Below, in pieces: positions 46,671 through 55,524 of a stretch of 64,000 nucleotides of DNA (its first letter is position 1; the number at the start of each line of letters is the position of its first letter). Under the pieces are notes generated by a model. The model ran no database searches and was not told the origin of the DNA. It saw only the letters and a program-made list of their open reading frames with translations. This DNA is from Metabacillus litoralis (GTDB lineage Bacteria > Bacillota > Bacilli > Bacillales > Bacillaceae), in assembly GCF_007994985.1 (NCBI RefSeq), contig NZ_VOQF01000001.1, positions 793,136-857,135 on the forward strand, given 5' to 3'. The position numbers and the translations under genes are program-made.

Positions 46671-47778
46671 AATTAAAAATTTTCGAGGTCATCTTTTCAT
46701 TAGGATAATCTTTTGCTTCTTCTTCTCCTAATAAAACGCGTAAAGCACCCTCTGCTAATGCTTGAAGTTCATTTTCACCAGGAAATACTAATACATCAGC
46801 AATCCAATCTATATAAGAAGAAATTTCTTTTACAAATTTCTTACCGTAAGCTAAACCACCGGTTAAGACGATAGCATCTACTTTACCTTTTAAAACAGCA
46901 CTAGCAGATCCTATTTCCTTCGCAATTTGATAAGCCATTGCAGAGTAAATGAGTGTCGCTTCTGGATTCCCCGCCTCTACCATCTTTTCTACTTTAACTG
47001 CATCATTCGTTCCTAAATAGCCAACAAGACCACCTTGACCTACAAGCTTCTTCATCATTTCTTCACGAAAGAAATCACCTGAGTAGCACATTGAAACCAA
47101 ATCCCCGGCAGGAACTGTACCTGCACGCTCTGGGCTAAATGGTCCATCACCATGAAGACCATTATTCACATCAATTACACGTCCCTGCTTATGAGCTCCT
47201 ATAGTTATACCTCCACCCATATGTGTAATAATAAGGTTCATTTCTTCATATTTGCGACGATGATCTGCAGCAACTCGTCGCGCAACTGCCTTTTGGTTTA
47301 ATGCATGAAAGATACTTCTTCTTTCAATTGCTGGAACTCCTGATACTTTTGCTATTTCATGCATTTCATCAACCACAACTGGATCCACTATATAAGCAGG
47401 AATATTTAATCCATTTGCAATCTCAAAAGCAATAATTCCACCTAAATTTGATGCATGCTGCCCTGCAAATCCGTTTCTTAAGTCTTCTAGCATTTGATCA
47501 TTTACCGTATACGTGCCACCTTCTATCGGACGCAATAATCCTCCACGTCCACAAACAGCATTTAGTTTGGAAATATTAATGCCTTCTTCATCAAGTGTTT
47601 CAAGAATCGTTTGCTTTCTAAATTCATATTGATCGATAATGCTTGAAAACTTATTAATCTTCTCTGTATCATGTCTAAGTGTTTTCTCAAACATAGATCT
47701 TTCATTATCAAAGACACCTATTTTCGTTGATGTGGAACCTGGATTAATAACAAGGATTCGATATTCATTTACTTGCAA
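46669..47778 (-). CDS. buk: Butyrate kinase (branched-chain fatty acid kinase)
   Basis: Acetokinase-family enzyme that makes ATP from acyl-phosphates such as isobutyryl- or butyryl-phosphate formed by Ptb. The 369-residue protein has the N-terminal phosphate-1 loop [16 protein letters not shown] (about residues 8-23), [40 protein letters not shown] (about 184-203) and [14 protein letters not shown] (about 300-313). The start is TTG, eight bases after GGAGG. The stop codon spans the junction with a MITE-like insertion, so the last residues may differ from relatives. Confidence 0.94.
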   Translation of the reverse strand: MQVNEYRILVINPGSTSTKIGVFDNERSMFEKTLRHDTEKINKFSSIIDQYEFRKQTILETLDEEGINISKLNAVCGRGGLLRPIEGGTYTVNDQMLEDLRNGFAGQHASNLGGIIAFEIANGLNIPAYIVDPVVVDEMHEIAKVSGVPAIERRSIFHALNQKAVARRVAADHRRKYEEMNLIITHMGGGITIGAHKQGRVIDVNNGLHGDGPFSPERAGTVPAGDLVSMCYSGDFFREEMMKKLVGQGGLVGYLGTNDAVKVEKMVEAGNPEATLIYSAMAYQIAKEIGSASAVLKGKVDAIVLTGGLAYGKKFVKEISSYIDWIADVLVFPGENELQALAEGALRVLLGEEEAKDYPNEKMTSKIFN

Positions 47779-47903
47779 CGTTTAAACCTCCGTATAAAGT
47801 GAGATTTCCTTTCCCATTTCGGGTTTATCACCCTTATCTATCTTAATGTGAAATTGGAGTTAAGAGATTCCTCCTCCTAACTCCAGTAAATGCGTAAATG
47901 CTA

Positions 47904-49001
47904 CTATGACTTACGACTTAAAATATGATGACCATTCTGAAGGAACTGACTTCGTGAATTTCTCATACGCGCAATTCTTTCTTCAGCTAAACGATCAGCA
48001 GCTACATATGTTGGAATATTGTCGCGTTTTGCAATCTCAATAACACGCTCAATATTACTATAAATACCTTCTACCTTTTTTAAAGCTCGCTCACTATTAT
48101 AACCATATAATTCGTCTGCTACATTTATAACTCCACCAGCATTGATCACATAATCAGGAGCATAAACAATCCCCATTTCATGAATTAGATCTCCATGCTG
48201 TGTATCTTTTAATTGATTATTAGCAGCACCAGCAATAACACTTGCTTTCAGTTGTGGAATAGTCACATCGTTTATTGTTGCTCCAAGTGCACAAGGAGCA
48301 TAAATATCACATTCGACAGAATAGATATCATTAGGTTCTACAGCTTTTGCATCAAAGTCTTCAACCGCTCGACGCACTGCATCTTTATTAATATCAGTAA
48401 CAATTAATTGTGCTCCTTCTTCATGAAGATGTTTACACAAGTTGTATGCAACATTTCCAACACCTTGAACAGCAACAACTTTCCCTTCGAGTGAATCTGT
48501 GCCAAATGCCTCTTTTGCCGCAGCTTTCATTCCACGATATACACCATAAGCTGTAACAGGTGACGGGTTACCAGATGAACCAAATGCAGGTGAAATTCCT
48601 GTAACATAATCTGTTTCTTCATGAATCAGATCCATATCTGCAACAGTTGTGCCAACATCCTCAGCTGTTATGTAACGTCCATTTAATCCTTGAATATATC
48701 GTCCAAAAGCGCGGAATAACTCTTCATTTTTATCTTTTCTAGGGTCTCCAATAATAACTGTTTTGCCACCACCAAGATTTAAACCTGCCGCTGCATTTTT
48801 ATAAGTCATTCCACGCGCTAAACGAAGAGCATCTTCAATTGCTTCTTCTTCTGAATTATATGTCCACATACGAGTTCCACCTAATGCAGGTCCTAGTGTC
48901 GTATCATGAATGGCAATAATTGCCTTTAACCCTGATTGTTTATCTTGACAAAAAACTAGTTGCTCATAATCATACCGTTCCATATATTTGAAGATTTCCA
49001 T
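47904..49001 (-). CDS. bcd: Leucine dehydrogenase (branched-chain amino acid dehydrogenase)
   Basis: Oxidative deamination of Leu, Val and Ile to 2-oxoacids with NAD+, feeding the bkd complex. The 365-residue protein has [20 protein letters not shown] (about residues 37-56), the catalytic-lysine segment [16 protein letters not shown] (about 69-84; lysines in the Glu/Leu/Phe/Val dehydrogenase signature), the [20 protein letters not shown]-binding motif (about 174-190) and [20 protein letters not shown]. The ATG follows AGGAGGAAA. B. subtilis equivalent is yqiT. Confidence 0.96.
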   Translation of the reverse strand: MEIFKYMERYDYEQLVFCQDKQSGLKAIIAIHDTTLGPALGGTRMWTYNSEEEAIEDALRLARGMTYKNAAAGLNLGGGKTVIIGDPRKDKNEELFRAFGRYIQGLNGRYITAEDVGTTVADMDLIHEETDYVTGISPAFGSSGNPSPVTAYGVYRGMKAAAKEAFGTDSLEGKVVAVQGVGNVAYNLCKHLHEEGAQLIVTDINKDAVRRAVEDFDAKAVEPNDIYSVECDIYAPCALGATINDVTIPQLKASVIAGAANNQLKDTQHGDLIHEMGIVYAPDYVINAGGVINVADELYGYNSERALKKVEGIYSNIERVIEIAKRDNIPTYVAADRLAEERIARMRNSRSQFLQNGHHILSRKS

Positions 49002-49023
49002 GTTGTATTTCCTCCTAATTTTC

Positions 49024-49920
49024 TCACTTTTCAGTAGAACATAATGCTAATGCTAAAGAATATAATTTACTTTCTGAAGTATCCGATCGACTTGTTAAAA
49101 CTATTGGAGCTTTAGCCCCAGCAATAACCGCGCCTACTTTTGCTTTAGCAAAATAGATGAGTGATTTATATAGAACATTTCCTGTTTCAATAGAAGGAAC
49201 TAATAAAATATCTGCTTGACCTGCTACAGGACTGCTAATTCCTTTTAATTCAGCTGCATCTAAAGATATTGCATTATCAAGTGCCAACGGTCCATCAATA
49301 AGGCAATTTTTAATTTGACCTCTTTTATTCATTATGGTTAAGGCAGCAGCATCAATTGTTGCTTGCATTGATTGATTAATGGTCTCAACAGCTGTAATAG
49401 CAGCAACTTTAGGCTGATCAATGCCTATTGCTCTTGCAACTTCAACCGAGTTGTTTATAATTTGCTCTTTTTGACTTAGATCTGGAGCGATATTCATGGC
49501 TGCATCTGTCACTATTGTTAATTTTGAGAAATTCGGGACTTCAAAAACTGCAACATGAGATAACACTTTTCCCATTCTAAGTCCATATTCCTTATTTAAT
49601 ACAGCTTTTAATAAAGTTGAGGTCGGAACATGACCTTTCATTAAAACTGATGCTTCATTTTCAAAAACGGCTTTAACGGCCTGTTGAGATGCTTGTTCCT
49701 TAGATCTTGTGTGAATAACCTTTACATAGTCCTTGTTACAACCCTTTTTCACTAATAACTCTTCAATTTCCTCTTTATTTCCAAAAAGCAAGAATTGTGC
49801 TAAGTCTCGATTAATAGCTTCAGCCACAGCTTCTATCACTTCTTCATCCTCTGCAGAAGCAACTGCTACAGTATTACCTCTTAATTTTGCAGCTTCTATT
49901 AGCAGATCATCTAAATTCAT
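49024..49920 (-). CDS. ptb: Phosphate butyryltransferase
   Basis: Converts butyryl- or branched acyl-CoA and phosphate to acyl-phosphate, the substrate of Buk. The 298-residue protein belongs to the phosphate acetyl/butyryltransferase family: [20 protein letters not shown] (about residues 19-38), [20 protein letters not shown] (about 93-112), [16 protein letters not shown] [12 protein letters not shown] and the C-terminal [14 protein letters not shown]. First gene of the operon, 53 bases downstream of a near-perfect sigma-54 promoter. Confidence 0.94.
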   Translation of the reverse strand: MNLDDLLIEAAKLRGNTVAVASAEDEEVIEAVAEAINRDLAQFLLFGNKEEIEELLVKKGCNKDYVKVIHTRSKEQASQQAVKAVFENEASVLMKGHVPTSTLLKAVLNKEYGLRMGKVLSHVAVFEVPNFSKLTIVTDAAMNIAPDLSQKEQIINNSVEVARAIGIDQPKVAAITAVETINQSMQATIDAAALTIMNKRGQIKNCLIDGPLALDNAISLDAAELKGISSPVAGQADILLVPSIETGNVLYKSLIYFAKAKVGAVIAGAKAPIVLTSRSDTSESKLYSLALALCSTEK

Positions 49921-49972
49921 TTAATCTTCAAATCCTTCCACTAATGTTTTCATCTGCATCTATTATCTTTAA

Positions 49973-49989
49973 TGCAATAATCGTGCCAA
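49973..49989 (-). promoter_or_regulatory. Sigma-54 (SigL) promoter of the ptb-bkd operon
   Basis: On the minus strand TTGGCACGATTATTGCA matches the -24/-12 consensus TTGGCAC-N5-TTGCA at every fixed position. The start would be near 49961. It lies between bkdR and ptb, as in B. subtilis, and needs activation by the BkdR AAA+ protein. Confidence 0.93.
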
Positions 49990-50139
49990 TAAATCCTTTT
50001 TCGAAATATTTTTTTATCGATATATCTAACTTGTCCTTTTTCCTTATATTTAAGGCGATCTTTCTGCACTTTTTAAGAATTATGTATTTAGAGCACACTA
50101 ATAGTTTTTTATAAGTTCCTTTATATCATATACCGATCA

Positions 50140-50153
50140 TGCACCTTTTTGCA
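50140..50153. promoter_or_regulatory. Candidate BkdR upstream activating sequence
   Basis: TGCACCTTTTTGCA (TGCA-N6-TGCA) lies about 150 bp upstream of the -24 element, the usual distance for an enhancer. A sister box lies at the bkdR start site (52293). Assignment to BkdR is inferred from this pairing. Confidence 0.5.
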
Positions 50154-50164
50154 AACTATGAATT

Positions 50165-52237
50165 TTATTGCATGCTATTATTTGCAAGGTTATACTTTTC
50201 CATCTTATAATATAAACTCCTTAAAGAAATCCCCAGTGCTTTTGCGGTTTTTGTTCGATTATATTCATGAAGCTCTAATGAGTTTTTAACTACTTCTGCT
50301 TCCACTCTTTCAACAACCTCAGAAAGCGTCTCTTCATTATTATGAACAAAACGTCCAGTTTCTTGTGCTTTTCTTTCTTTAGATGAAAGCTGCAGCATCG
50401 GAATATGCTTTCCATCAATTTCAATTTCGTGATGTTCCATAAATATAATAGCCCTACCAAGGATATTCTCAAGCTCACGAACATTACCTGGCCAATCATA
50501 TTGCAGTAGAAGTTTAAGTGCTTTTGCATTTACACACTCAATATTCCTTCCATAATCTTGATTTAATTTCCCGACTAACCTTTCACATAAAGCTGGAATA
50601 TCTCCTTTACGGTCTCTTAGAGGAGGTATTGAAATTGGGTATCTATTCAAACGATAGTAAAGATCTTCCCGAAAATCTCCTTCAGACATCGCCTTTTCAA
50701 TATTGACATTTGTGGCAGCAATTACTCGAACATTAACAGCAATTGGCTTGGTTCCTCCAACTCTTACAATTTCATTCTCTTGCAGAACTCTTAATAGCTT
50801 CGCTTGCATGTTAGCCGATAATTCACCAATTTCATCTAAAAAAATACTACCATTATTCGCTTCTTCAAAAAATCCTCGTTTCCCTCCGCGCTTCGCTCCA
50901 GAAAAAGCTCCTTCCTCGTAACCAAATAGCTCACTTTCAAGTAAATTTTCTGAGATTGCAGCACAATTAACTCGGATAAATTTGTTATACTTTCGATCAC
51001 TTGCGTTATGTATAGCATGTGCAAAAAGCTCTTTACCTGTCCCAGATTCACCTCTTAATAAAACAGTAGCAGGTGTTTTCGCTCCAAGTTTCGCTTGCTC
51101 TATAGACATTTTAATTTCTTCACTTATACCTATAATATCTTCAAAGGTATATTTCGCTTCTAAAGTACGGATAATTTGCCTAGCTCGATTTAGCTCAGTT
51201 GTTAATGTTTGAATTTCAGACATATCATGTATAACACCAACACTACCTTTTAGCTTACCATTCACAATTACTGGCGCTACATTAACAATCACATCTTTTT
51301 TTGAAGGACCAACCTTCATTCTAGCTCCTCTAACAGCACGTCTTGTTTTCAGTACCTGCATATGCATACTTTCACCTTCAGATATATCCGCAGTCGCCGG
51401 CTTTCCAATAACCTGTTCCTCTGTTAATCCGGTCATCTTGGTATAAGCTCGATTAATAAGAATCCCATGCCCTTCTTCATCAACTACAGAAATTGCTTCC
51501 TCTGAAGATTGAATAATCGCCTCAAGCATAACTTGAATTTCCTTTAAATTCGTCACTTCTTCTGCTAAATTAACAACTTCAGTAATATCCTTAAACAAAG
51601 ATAACGCTCCAAGTAAATTACCCGATTCATCTATCATTGGAATTCTAGTTGTAATGATCTTTAAACCATTTTCTAATACTTGTTCTTGATTTGTTTCAAG
51701 CTCTCTTGTTTTTAATGTTCTTGAAAGCATGCTGGAGGGTACCACATCATTTATATTCATACCTAGCGCAGCTTTTCTGGAAAAACCCGTGATTTTCTCA
51801 GCTGTTTTATTGAAAAGGATAATTTTTTCGTTCGTATCAATAACAATCATTCCATCATTTGTTGAATTCAATATTGTTTGTTGCTTATATGCTTCCTCTT
51901 TAAGTCTTGCAATCAAAACTTCTTTTTCATCAACTAGTTCAGAAATAATATAAGCTACTGAGCCAGGAATAATCACAACACCTTGAGCTACATCTCTATG
52001 CAACTCTTGCATAACCTCTTCATTACCTGTCGCTTCAATAATAATACTTATCTTCTCATTCATCATCGTTTTCCAATTAGAACCTATGTTTATACCTAAT
52101 TTTTTTGCATATTCTAATCCTGGTGCTCTCTCATTTATATCAACTACAGCAATAACATGCATAATGTTAGTTTCTACAATTCTTTTTAATAGTGCTGTTC
52201 CACCTTTACCCGCTCCTACAATCATCACTTGTTGCAT
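50165..52237 (-). CDS. bkdR: Sigma-54-dependent activator BkdR
   Basis: Enhancer-binding protein that activates the bkd operon with SigL. From the ATG at 52237 it has 690 residues, like B. subtilis BkdR. Domains in order: a Rossmann-like N-terminus ([20 protein letters not shown], residues 4-23; [12 protein letters not shown]), two PAS domains (about 120-235 and 240-350), an AAA+ domain with Walker [20 protein letters not shown] (about 397-415), the sigma-54 contact loop [20 protein letters not shown] (about 458-477) and Walker [12 protein letters not shown], then a Fis-type helix-turn-helix ([20 protein letters not shown]) at the C-terminus. The Rossmann-like part may sense a metabolite; the ligand is unknown. 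Confidence 0.95.
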   Translation of the reverse strand: MQQVMIVGAGKGGTALLKRIVETNIMHVIAVVDINERAPGLEYAKKLGINIGSNWKTMMNEKISIIIEATGNEEVMQELHRDVAQGVVIIPGSVAYIISELVDEKEVLIARLKEEAYKQQTILNSTNDGMIVIDTNEKIILFNKTAEKITGFSRKAALGMNINDVVPSSMLSRTLKTRELETNQEQVLENGLKIITTRIPMIDESGNLLGALSLFKDITEVVNLAEEVTNLKEIQVMLEAIIQSSEEAISVVDEEGHGILINRAYTKMTGLTEEQVIGKPATADISEGESMHMQVLKTRRAVRGARMKVGPSKKDVIVNVAPVIVNGKLKGSVGVIHDMSEIQTLTTELNRARQIIRTLEAKYTFEDIIGISEEIKMSIEQAKLGAKTPATVLLRGESGTGKELFAHAIHNASDRKYNKFIRVNCAAISENLLESELFGYEEGAFSGAKRGGKRGFFEEANNGSIFLDEIGELSANMQAKLLRVLQENEIVRVGGTKPIAVNVRVIAATNVNIEKAMSEGDFREDLYYRLNRYPISIPPLRDRKGDIPALCERLVGKLNQDYGRNIECVNAKALKLLLQYDWPGNVRELENILGRAIIFMEHHEIEIDGKHIPMLQLSSKERKAQETGRFVHNNEETLSEVVERVEAEVVKNSLELHEYNRTKTAKALGISLRSLYYKMEKYNLANNSMQ

Positions 52238-52292
52238 ATTCTCATATCCCCTTCTAAATAAACTTGTTACTTTCCACCCCATTGTTAGACAC

Positions 52293-52306
52293 TGCAATTT
52301 TTTGCA
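52293..52306. promoter_or_regulatory. TGCA-N6-TGCA box at the bkdR start site
   Basis: TGCAATTTTTTGCA has the same layout and T-rich spacer as the box at 50140. It lies at about +1 to +14 of the predicted bkdR transcript, suggesting autoregulation. Confidence 0.45.
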
Positions 52307-52313
52307 TACCTAT

Positions 52314-52342
52314 ATCATAGCCTATCGAATAACACTTGACAA
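52314..52342 (-). promoter_or_regulatory. Sigma-A promoter of bkdR
   Basis: On the minus strand TTGTCA (52337-52342), exactly 17 bases, TATGAT (52314-52319). Both hexamers match the consensus in five of six bases. Confidence 0.7.
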
Positions 52343-52375
52343 ACAGGTAATAGAAACAGACAATTAATATGGATG

Positions 52376-52541
52376 ATGGCTGTTTTCGTATATTTTGTTG
52401 TTTATATAATCCTATTGGAAACAACTCTGAATAAATACTAGTGGCATCTTTTCTTCTGCAGATTGTACTCTTTATCGAATAGAAAACTGATTCTAACAGA
52501 TAAAGAAGTCAATTAGTAACAATCATTCAGAAAAGAGCCTT
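52376..52541. mobile_element. MITE-like element copy 3
   Basis: 166 bp from ATGGCTGTTTTCG to CAGAAAAGAGCCTT, flanked by GATG direct repeats (52372-52375, 52542-52545). It shares TAGTGGCATCTTTTCTTCT and AGTAACAATCATTCAG with the other copies. Its right end is 23 bp before the yqzF start codon. Confidence 0.85.
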
Positions 52542-52564
52542 GATGATAAAGAAAGGACTTTTGT

Positions 52565-52801
52565 ATGTCTAGAATAATTGCATTAATCATTATGGTGATT
52601 CCTGGAATTTTAGCTGTATATGGAATTAAACTTATGCGTGATATGACATTCGGCTTACTTCAGCCGCCTATACCGTTTTTATGGTTACAGTTTATTATAG
52701 GTCTTTTATTATTTTTAGGAGGCTTGAGTTTTGTAGCTGGCTTTATTTTCTATCGTGATCGTAAAAGAAATAAGGTACAGAAAAGATTCGCGAGAAAATA
52801 A
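52565..52801 (+). CDS. DUF2627 membrane protein (YqzF-like)
   Basis: A 78-residue protein with two membrane helices: IIALIIMVIPGILAVYGIKL (about residues 4-23) and the segment around LQFIIGLLLFLGGLSFVAGF (about 41-60), then a strongly basic tail (YRDRKRNKVQKRFARK). This is the size and position of B. subtilis YqzF between bkdR and yqiK; function unknown. The ATG follows AAAGGACTT. A MITE-like element lies just upstream, so the gene's promoter is either inside it or on its far side. Confidence 0.85.
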   Translation: MSRIIALIIMVIPGILAVYGIKLMRDMTFGLLQPPIPFLWLQFIIGLLLFLGGLSFVAGFIFYRDRKRNKVQKRFARK

Positions 52802-52844
52802 GGTTAATTTAGCAATTTTCACTAACATCTATAAATACGAAAGC

Positions 52845-52881
52845 AAAAAGAGTGAGCTATAAATTTTAGCTCACTCTTTTT
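52845..52881. terminator. Bidirectional terminator of yqzF and the GDPD gene
   Basis: AAAAAGAGTGAGCTA and TAGCTCACTCTTTTT form a long stem around a short A/T loop. It overlaps the 3' end of the GDPD gene on the minus strand. Confidence 0.88.
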
Positions 52882-53605
52882 TATCGTTATACAATTCTAT
52901 TGCACGCTCAGGAAAGTCAGTAATAATAGCTGCTACACTATCACTGAACATTTGTTTCATCACCAATGGATCATTTACCGTAAAAGGTCTTACATCGATT
53001 CCACAAGACTGCGCTTCATAAACTATTGGACTTTTGGCAGCATGAAAATATGGATGCAAACCTTGTGCGCCAATACTTTGCGCATATTCCCACGGCTTAT
53101 ATAAGCCCTCCATATATAAAATAGCTGTTTTGATGTTATTTGAAATAGATTTACATTTTACTAAACTGTAATGATTAAAAGATGAAAGTATTACTCTATC
53201 TTCTAGCTTATATTCCGAAATTAATTCGATCGTTTTTTCTTCCAATTCAGGATACTCAATAATCCCATTTTTTAATTCAATGTTCACCAATATAGATGGA
53301 TTCGTAACTGCCCATGCTAATACTTCTTCAAGTGTAGGTATACGAGCTTTGCCACTAAACTGTGGAAAAGAATCGCTTGCGTCTAACATTGTTATTTCTT
53401 TATAATCCAAATCTTTAATAAACCCTTTGCCATTAGTTGTACGATCGACTGTTTCATCATGAATGACAACAATCACTCCATCATTCGTCATTTGCACATC
53501 TAACTCAATTCCATGAGCCCCTGCTTGAATAGCCGCATCAAATGAAAGCATTGTATTCTCCGGAAACGTTCCTGCAGCACCTCTATGACCAAAAATTAAT
53601 GTCAT
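52871..53605 (-). CDS. Glycerophosphodiester phosphodiesterase (YqiK-like)
   Basis: Hydrolyses glycerophosphodiesters to glycerol 3-phosphate and an alcohol. From the ATG at 53605 (AGAAGGTG upstream) it has 244 residues, as B. subtilis YqiK. The barrel has the catalytic GHRGAAGTFPENTMLSF (about residues 6-22), ELDVQMTNDGVIVVIHDET (about 37-55, metal ligands and second His) and DRTTNGKGF. There is no signal peptide, so it is cytoplasmic, unlike secreted GlpQ. The upstream reading-frame extension overlaps the yycC-like gene and is not used. Confidence 0.92.
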   Translation of the reverse strand: MTLIFGHRGAAGTFPENTMLSFDAAIQAGAHGIELDVQMTNDGVIVVIHDETVDRTTNGKGFIKDLDYKEITMLDASDSFPQFSGKARIPTLEEVLAWAVTNPSILVNIELKNGIIEYPELEEKTIELISEYKLEDRVILSSFNHYSLVKCKSISNNIKTAILYMEGLYKPWEYAQSIGAQGLHPYFHAAKSPIVYEAQSCGIDVRPFTVNDPLVMKQMFSDSVAAIITDFPERAIELYNDKKE

Positions 53606-53655
53606 TCTTGTATGCACCTTCTTTTCGTGTAAAATAGAATTAGGAGGAATGTAAA

Positions 53656-53808
53656 ATGAGACCATTACAAATATCTGCTGATACAGCACAAAAGCTTGCA
53701 AAATCACTAAACATCCCACTAGAACAGGTCATGCATATGCCTCAGCATATATTACTTGCCAAACTAGCCGAGCTTAACACAAAGGAAGAAAACGACAAGA
53801 AGGACTGA
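53656..53808 (+). CDS. YycC-like small protein
   Basis: A 50-codon gene with a strong TAGGAGGAAT site. The product starts MRPLQISADTAQKLAKSLNI and continues with EQVMHMPQHILLAKLAELN, then a charged tail. The MRPLQ start and HMPQHILL core fit the YycC-like family of Bacillus, whose function is unknown. It is divergent from the GDPD gene, 50 bases apart, and its stop lies in the terminator hairpin. Confidence 0.8.
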   Translation: MRPLQISADTAQKLAKSLNIPLEQVMHMPQHILLAKLAELNTKEENDKKD

Positions 53809-53826
53809 AAACAGTTCTTCTTTTTC
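53797..53826 (+). terminator. Terminator of the yycC-like gene
   Basis: AAGAAGGACTG and CAGTTCTTCTT pair around AAAA and are followed by TTTC. The stem includes the stop codon. Confidence 0.85.
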
Positions 53827-54145
53827 TTTCACGAAAACATTTCTGCCATTTAAAACAAGCTTCTTTTCTACATCGCTCACCCTTTTCATTATATTACTTT
53901 TCTATAGGCGTAAAACATATAATTGATTATTTACCACCATTCTTTAGAAATACTTTTCTTTCACCTTAATTTTTATCGTTAAAACATAATGCTATTATAC
54001 TCTTATATCTCACTTTTCTTATCTACTTTCACATTGTTACATTCCCTTTAAATACTTACTAATCATGTGTCTTTTTTTACAATAAACAAATTGCAAGAAC
54101 AACCTCTACTTTAACATTGCCTGAAATGAATAAAAAAACATTTTT
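53827..54145. other. AT-rich intergenic stretch, no gene seen
   Basis: About 320 bases between the yycC-like terminator and the fabH operator. I see no credible reading frame, repeat or RNA structure. Confidence 0.5.
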
Positions 54146-54162
54146 TTAGTACCAAGTACTAA
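54146..54162. promoter_or_regulatory. FapR-type operator before fabH
   Basis: TTAGTACCAAGTACTAA is a palindrome (TTAGTA-N5-TACTAA) that closely fits the FapR site known from Bacillus fatty acid and phospholipid genes. FapR is released by malonyl-CoA. It lies about 200 bases before the fabH start codon. Confidence 0.78.
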
Positions 54163-54369
54163 AATAAGATGTTATTATTAGGTTATAAAATATAACTGTT
54201 TTTTAGAAGATTGATGCTCTAAATTCATTTTAGTGAAATGGAGAAAAAGACACTTGACTTTCTCCCGGCAAAAACTGTGTTTAAAGAGGAATGGAATGAT
54301 GACGTTACTTACCCACAATTTATTAAAACAAGTAAATATCAAAACATCCAAAATAAGAGGTGTACATAC

Positions 54370-55344
54370 ATGAATTCAAAAGCTCGTATTACCGCTATAG
54401 GAAGTTATGTTCCAAATAACGTAATGACTAATGATGACCTTGAAGAACTTGTAAACACAAATGATGAATGGATCACAAAAAGAACTGGTATTAAAGAGCG
54501 AAGAATTGCAGGTGTTGACGAATATTCAAGTGACTTGTCTTTAAAAGCAATTAATGATTTAACAAAACGTTTTGATAAAGACATTAGTGATGTTGACATG
54601 ATTATTGTTACAACACTAACACCTGACTATCAAACACCAAGTGTAGCTTCATATATTCAAGGTAAACTAGGTATAAAAAATGCTGGTGCTATCGATCTTA
54701 ATGCAGCTTGTGCAGGATTTACTTATGGATTACATATGGCAAATAGCTTAATTACTAGTGGATTACATAGAAAGATCCTTGTCATAGGTACCGAAACATT
54801 ATCAAAAATTATCGATTTCACAGATAGAGCAACTTGTATTTTATTCGGAGATGGAGCTGGAGCAGTTCTTGTTGAATACAGTGAAAAAGGAGGATTTCTA
54901 TCTTCACTCGTTACTTCTGAAGGAGAGAAGGCACACCATTTATATGGAACAAATTTATCAAGTTCGATGTTTGGTGAAGAACTTCAACATAAGCGTCAAC
55001 TTGTTCAAAATGGACGAGAAGTATATAAATGGGCGGTATCCACTGTTCCCAAAGGTATGATTTCAGTAATGGAAATGACTCCATATACATTAGATGATGT
55101 AGACTGGTTTATTCCCCATAGCGCAAATCTAAGAATGGTTGAATCGATTTGCACTAAAGCAAAATATAGTATAGACAAAACGTTATACAGTATGGAAAAG
55201 TTCGGTAACACATCGGCAGCTTCTATCCCTTTAGCTCTAGACCTTGGAATTAAAGACGGAAAGGTAAAAGCGGGAGATCGTTTGTTATTGTACGGATTTG
55301 GTGGGGGTCTTACACAATGCGGACATTTAATTGAATGGGGATAA
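54370..55344 (+). CDS. fabH: Beta-ketoacyl-ACP synthase III (FabHB-like)
   Basis: Condenses acyl-CoA primers, including branched ones, with malonyl-ACP to start fatty acid synthesis. From the ATG at 54370 (AGAGGTG upstream) it has 324 residues; the in-frame extension to 54238 is not conserved in type. The catalytic triad is visible: Cys in LNAACAGFTYGLHMA (about residue 113), His in WFIPHSANLRM (about 249) and Asn in KFGNTSAASIP (about 280). The end reads LLLYGFGGGLTQCGHLIEWG. Segments such as QNGREVYKWA are closer to B. subtilis FabHB than FabHA. It stands alone, not in a fab cluster, and has its own FapR-type operator. It would use acyl-CoAs made by the bkd pathway. Confidence 0.92.
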   Translation: MNSKARITAIGSYVPNNVMTNDDLEELVNTNDEWITKRTGIKERRIAGVDEYSSDLSLKAINDLTKRFDKDISDVDMIIVTTLTPDYQTPSVASYIQGKLGIKNAGAIDLNAACAGFTYGLHMANSLITSGLHRKILVIGTETLSKIIDFTDRATCILFGDGAGAVLVEYSEKGGFLSSLVTSEGEKAHHLYGTNLSSSMFGEELQHKRQLVQNGREVYKWAVSTVPKGMISVMEMTPYTLDDVDWFIPHSANLRMVESICTKAKYSIDKTLYSMEKFGNTSAASIPLALDLGIKDGKVKAGDRLLLYGFGGGLTQCGHLIEWG

Positions 55345-55524
55345 GTTAAATCAATTTCTTCACATTAACTTATTTGCAACTTTACCTTTGTAAAAACAAT
55401 AAATTGGATCTACACTCTCTTATAGTTCATTTTTTCTTGTGAAGTTTCTAATCATTTTTACATATAACAATTAGCTATAGGAAACACTAGATAAAAAATG
55501 TATTTTTCTATAGGAGTGAAATAT

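Noticed and set aside
54238..54369. 44-codon N-terminal extension of FabH
   Set aside because: No ribosome site before the first ATG; the internal ATG at 54370 has one and gives the normal FabH length.
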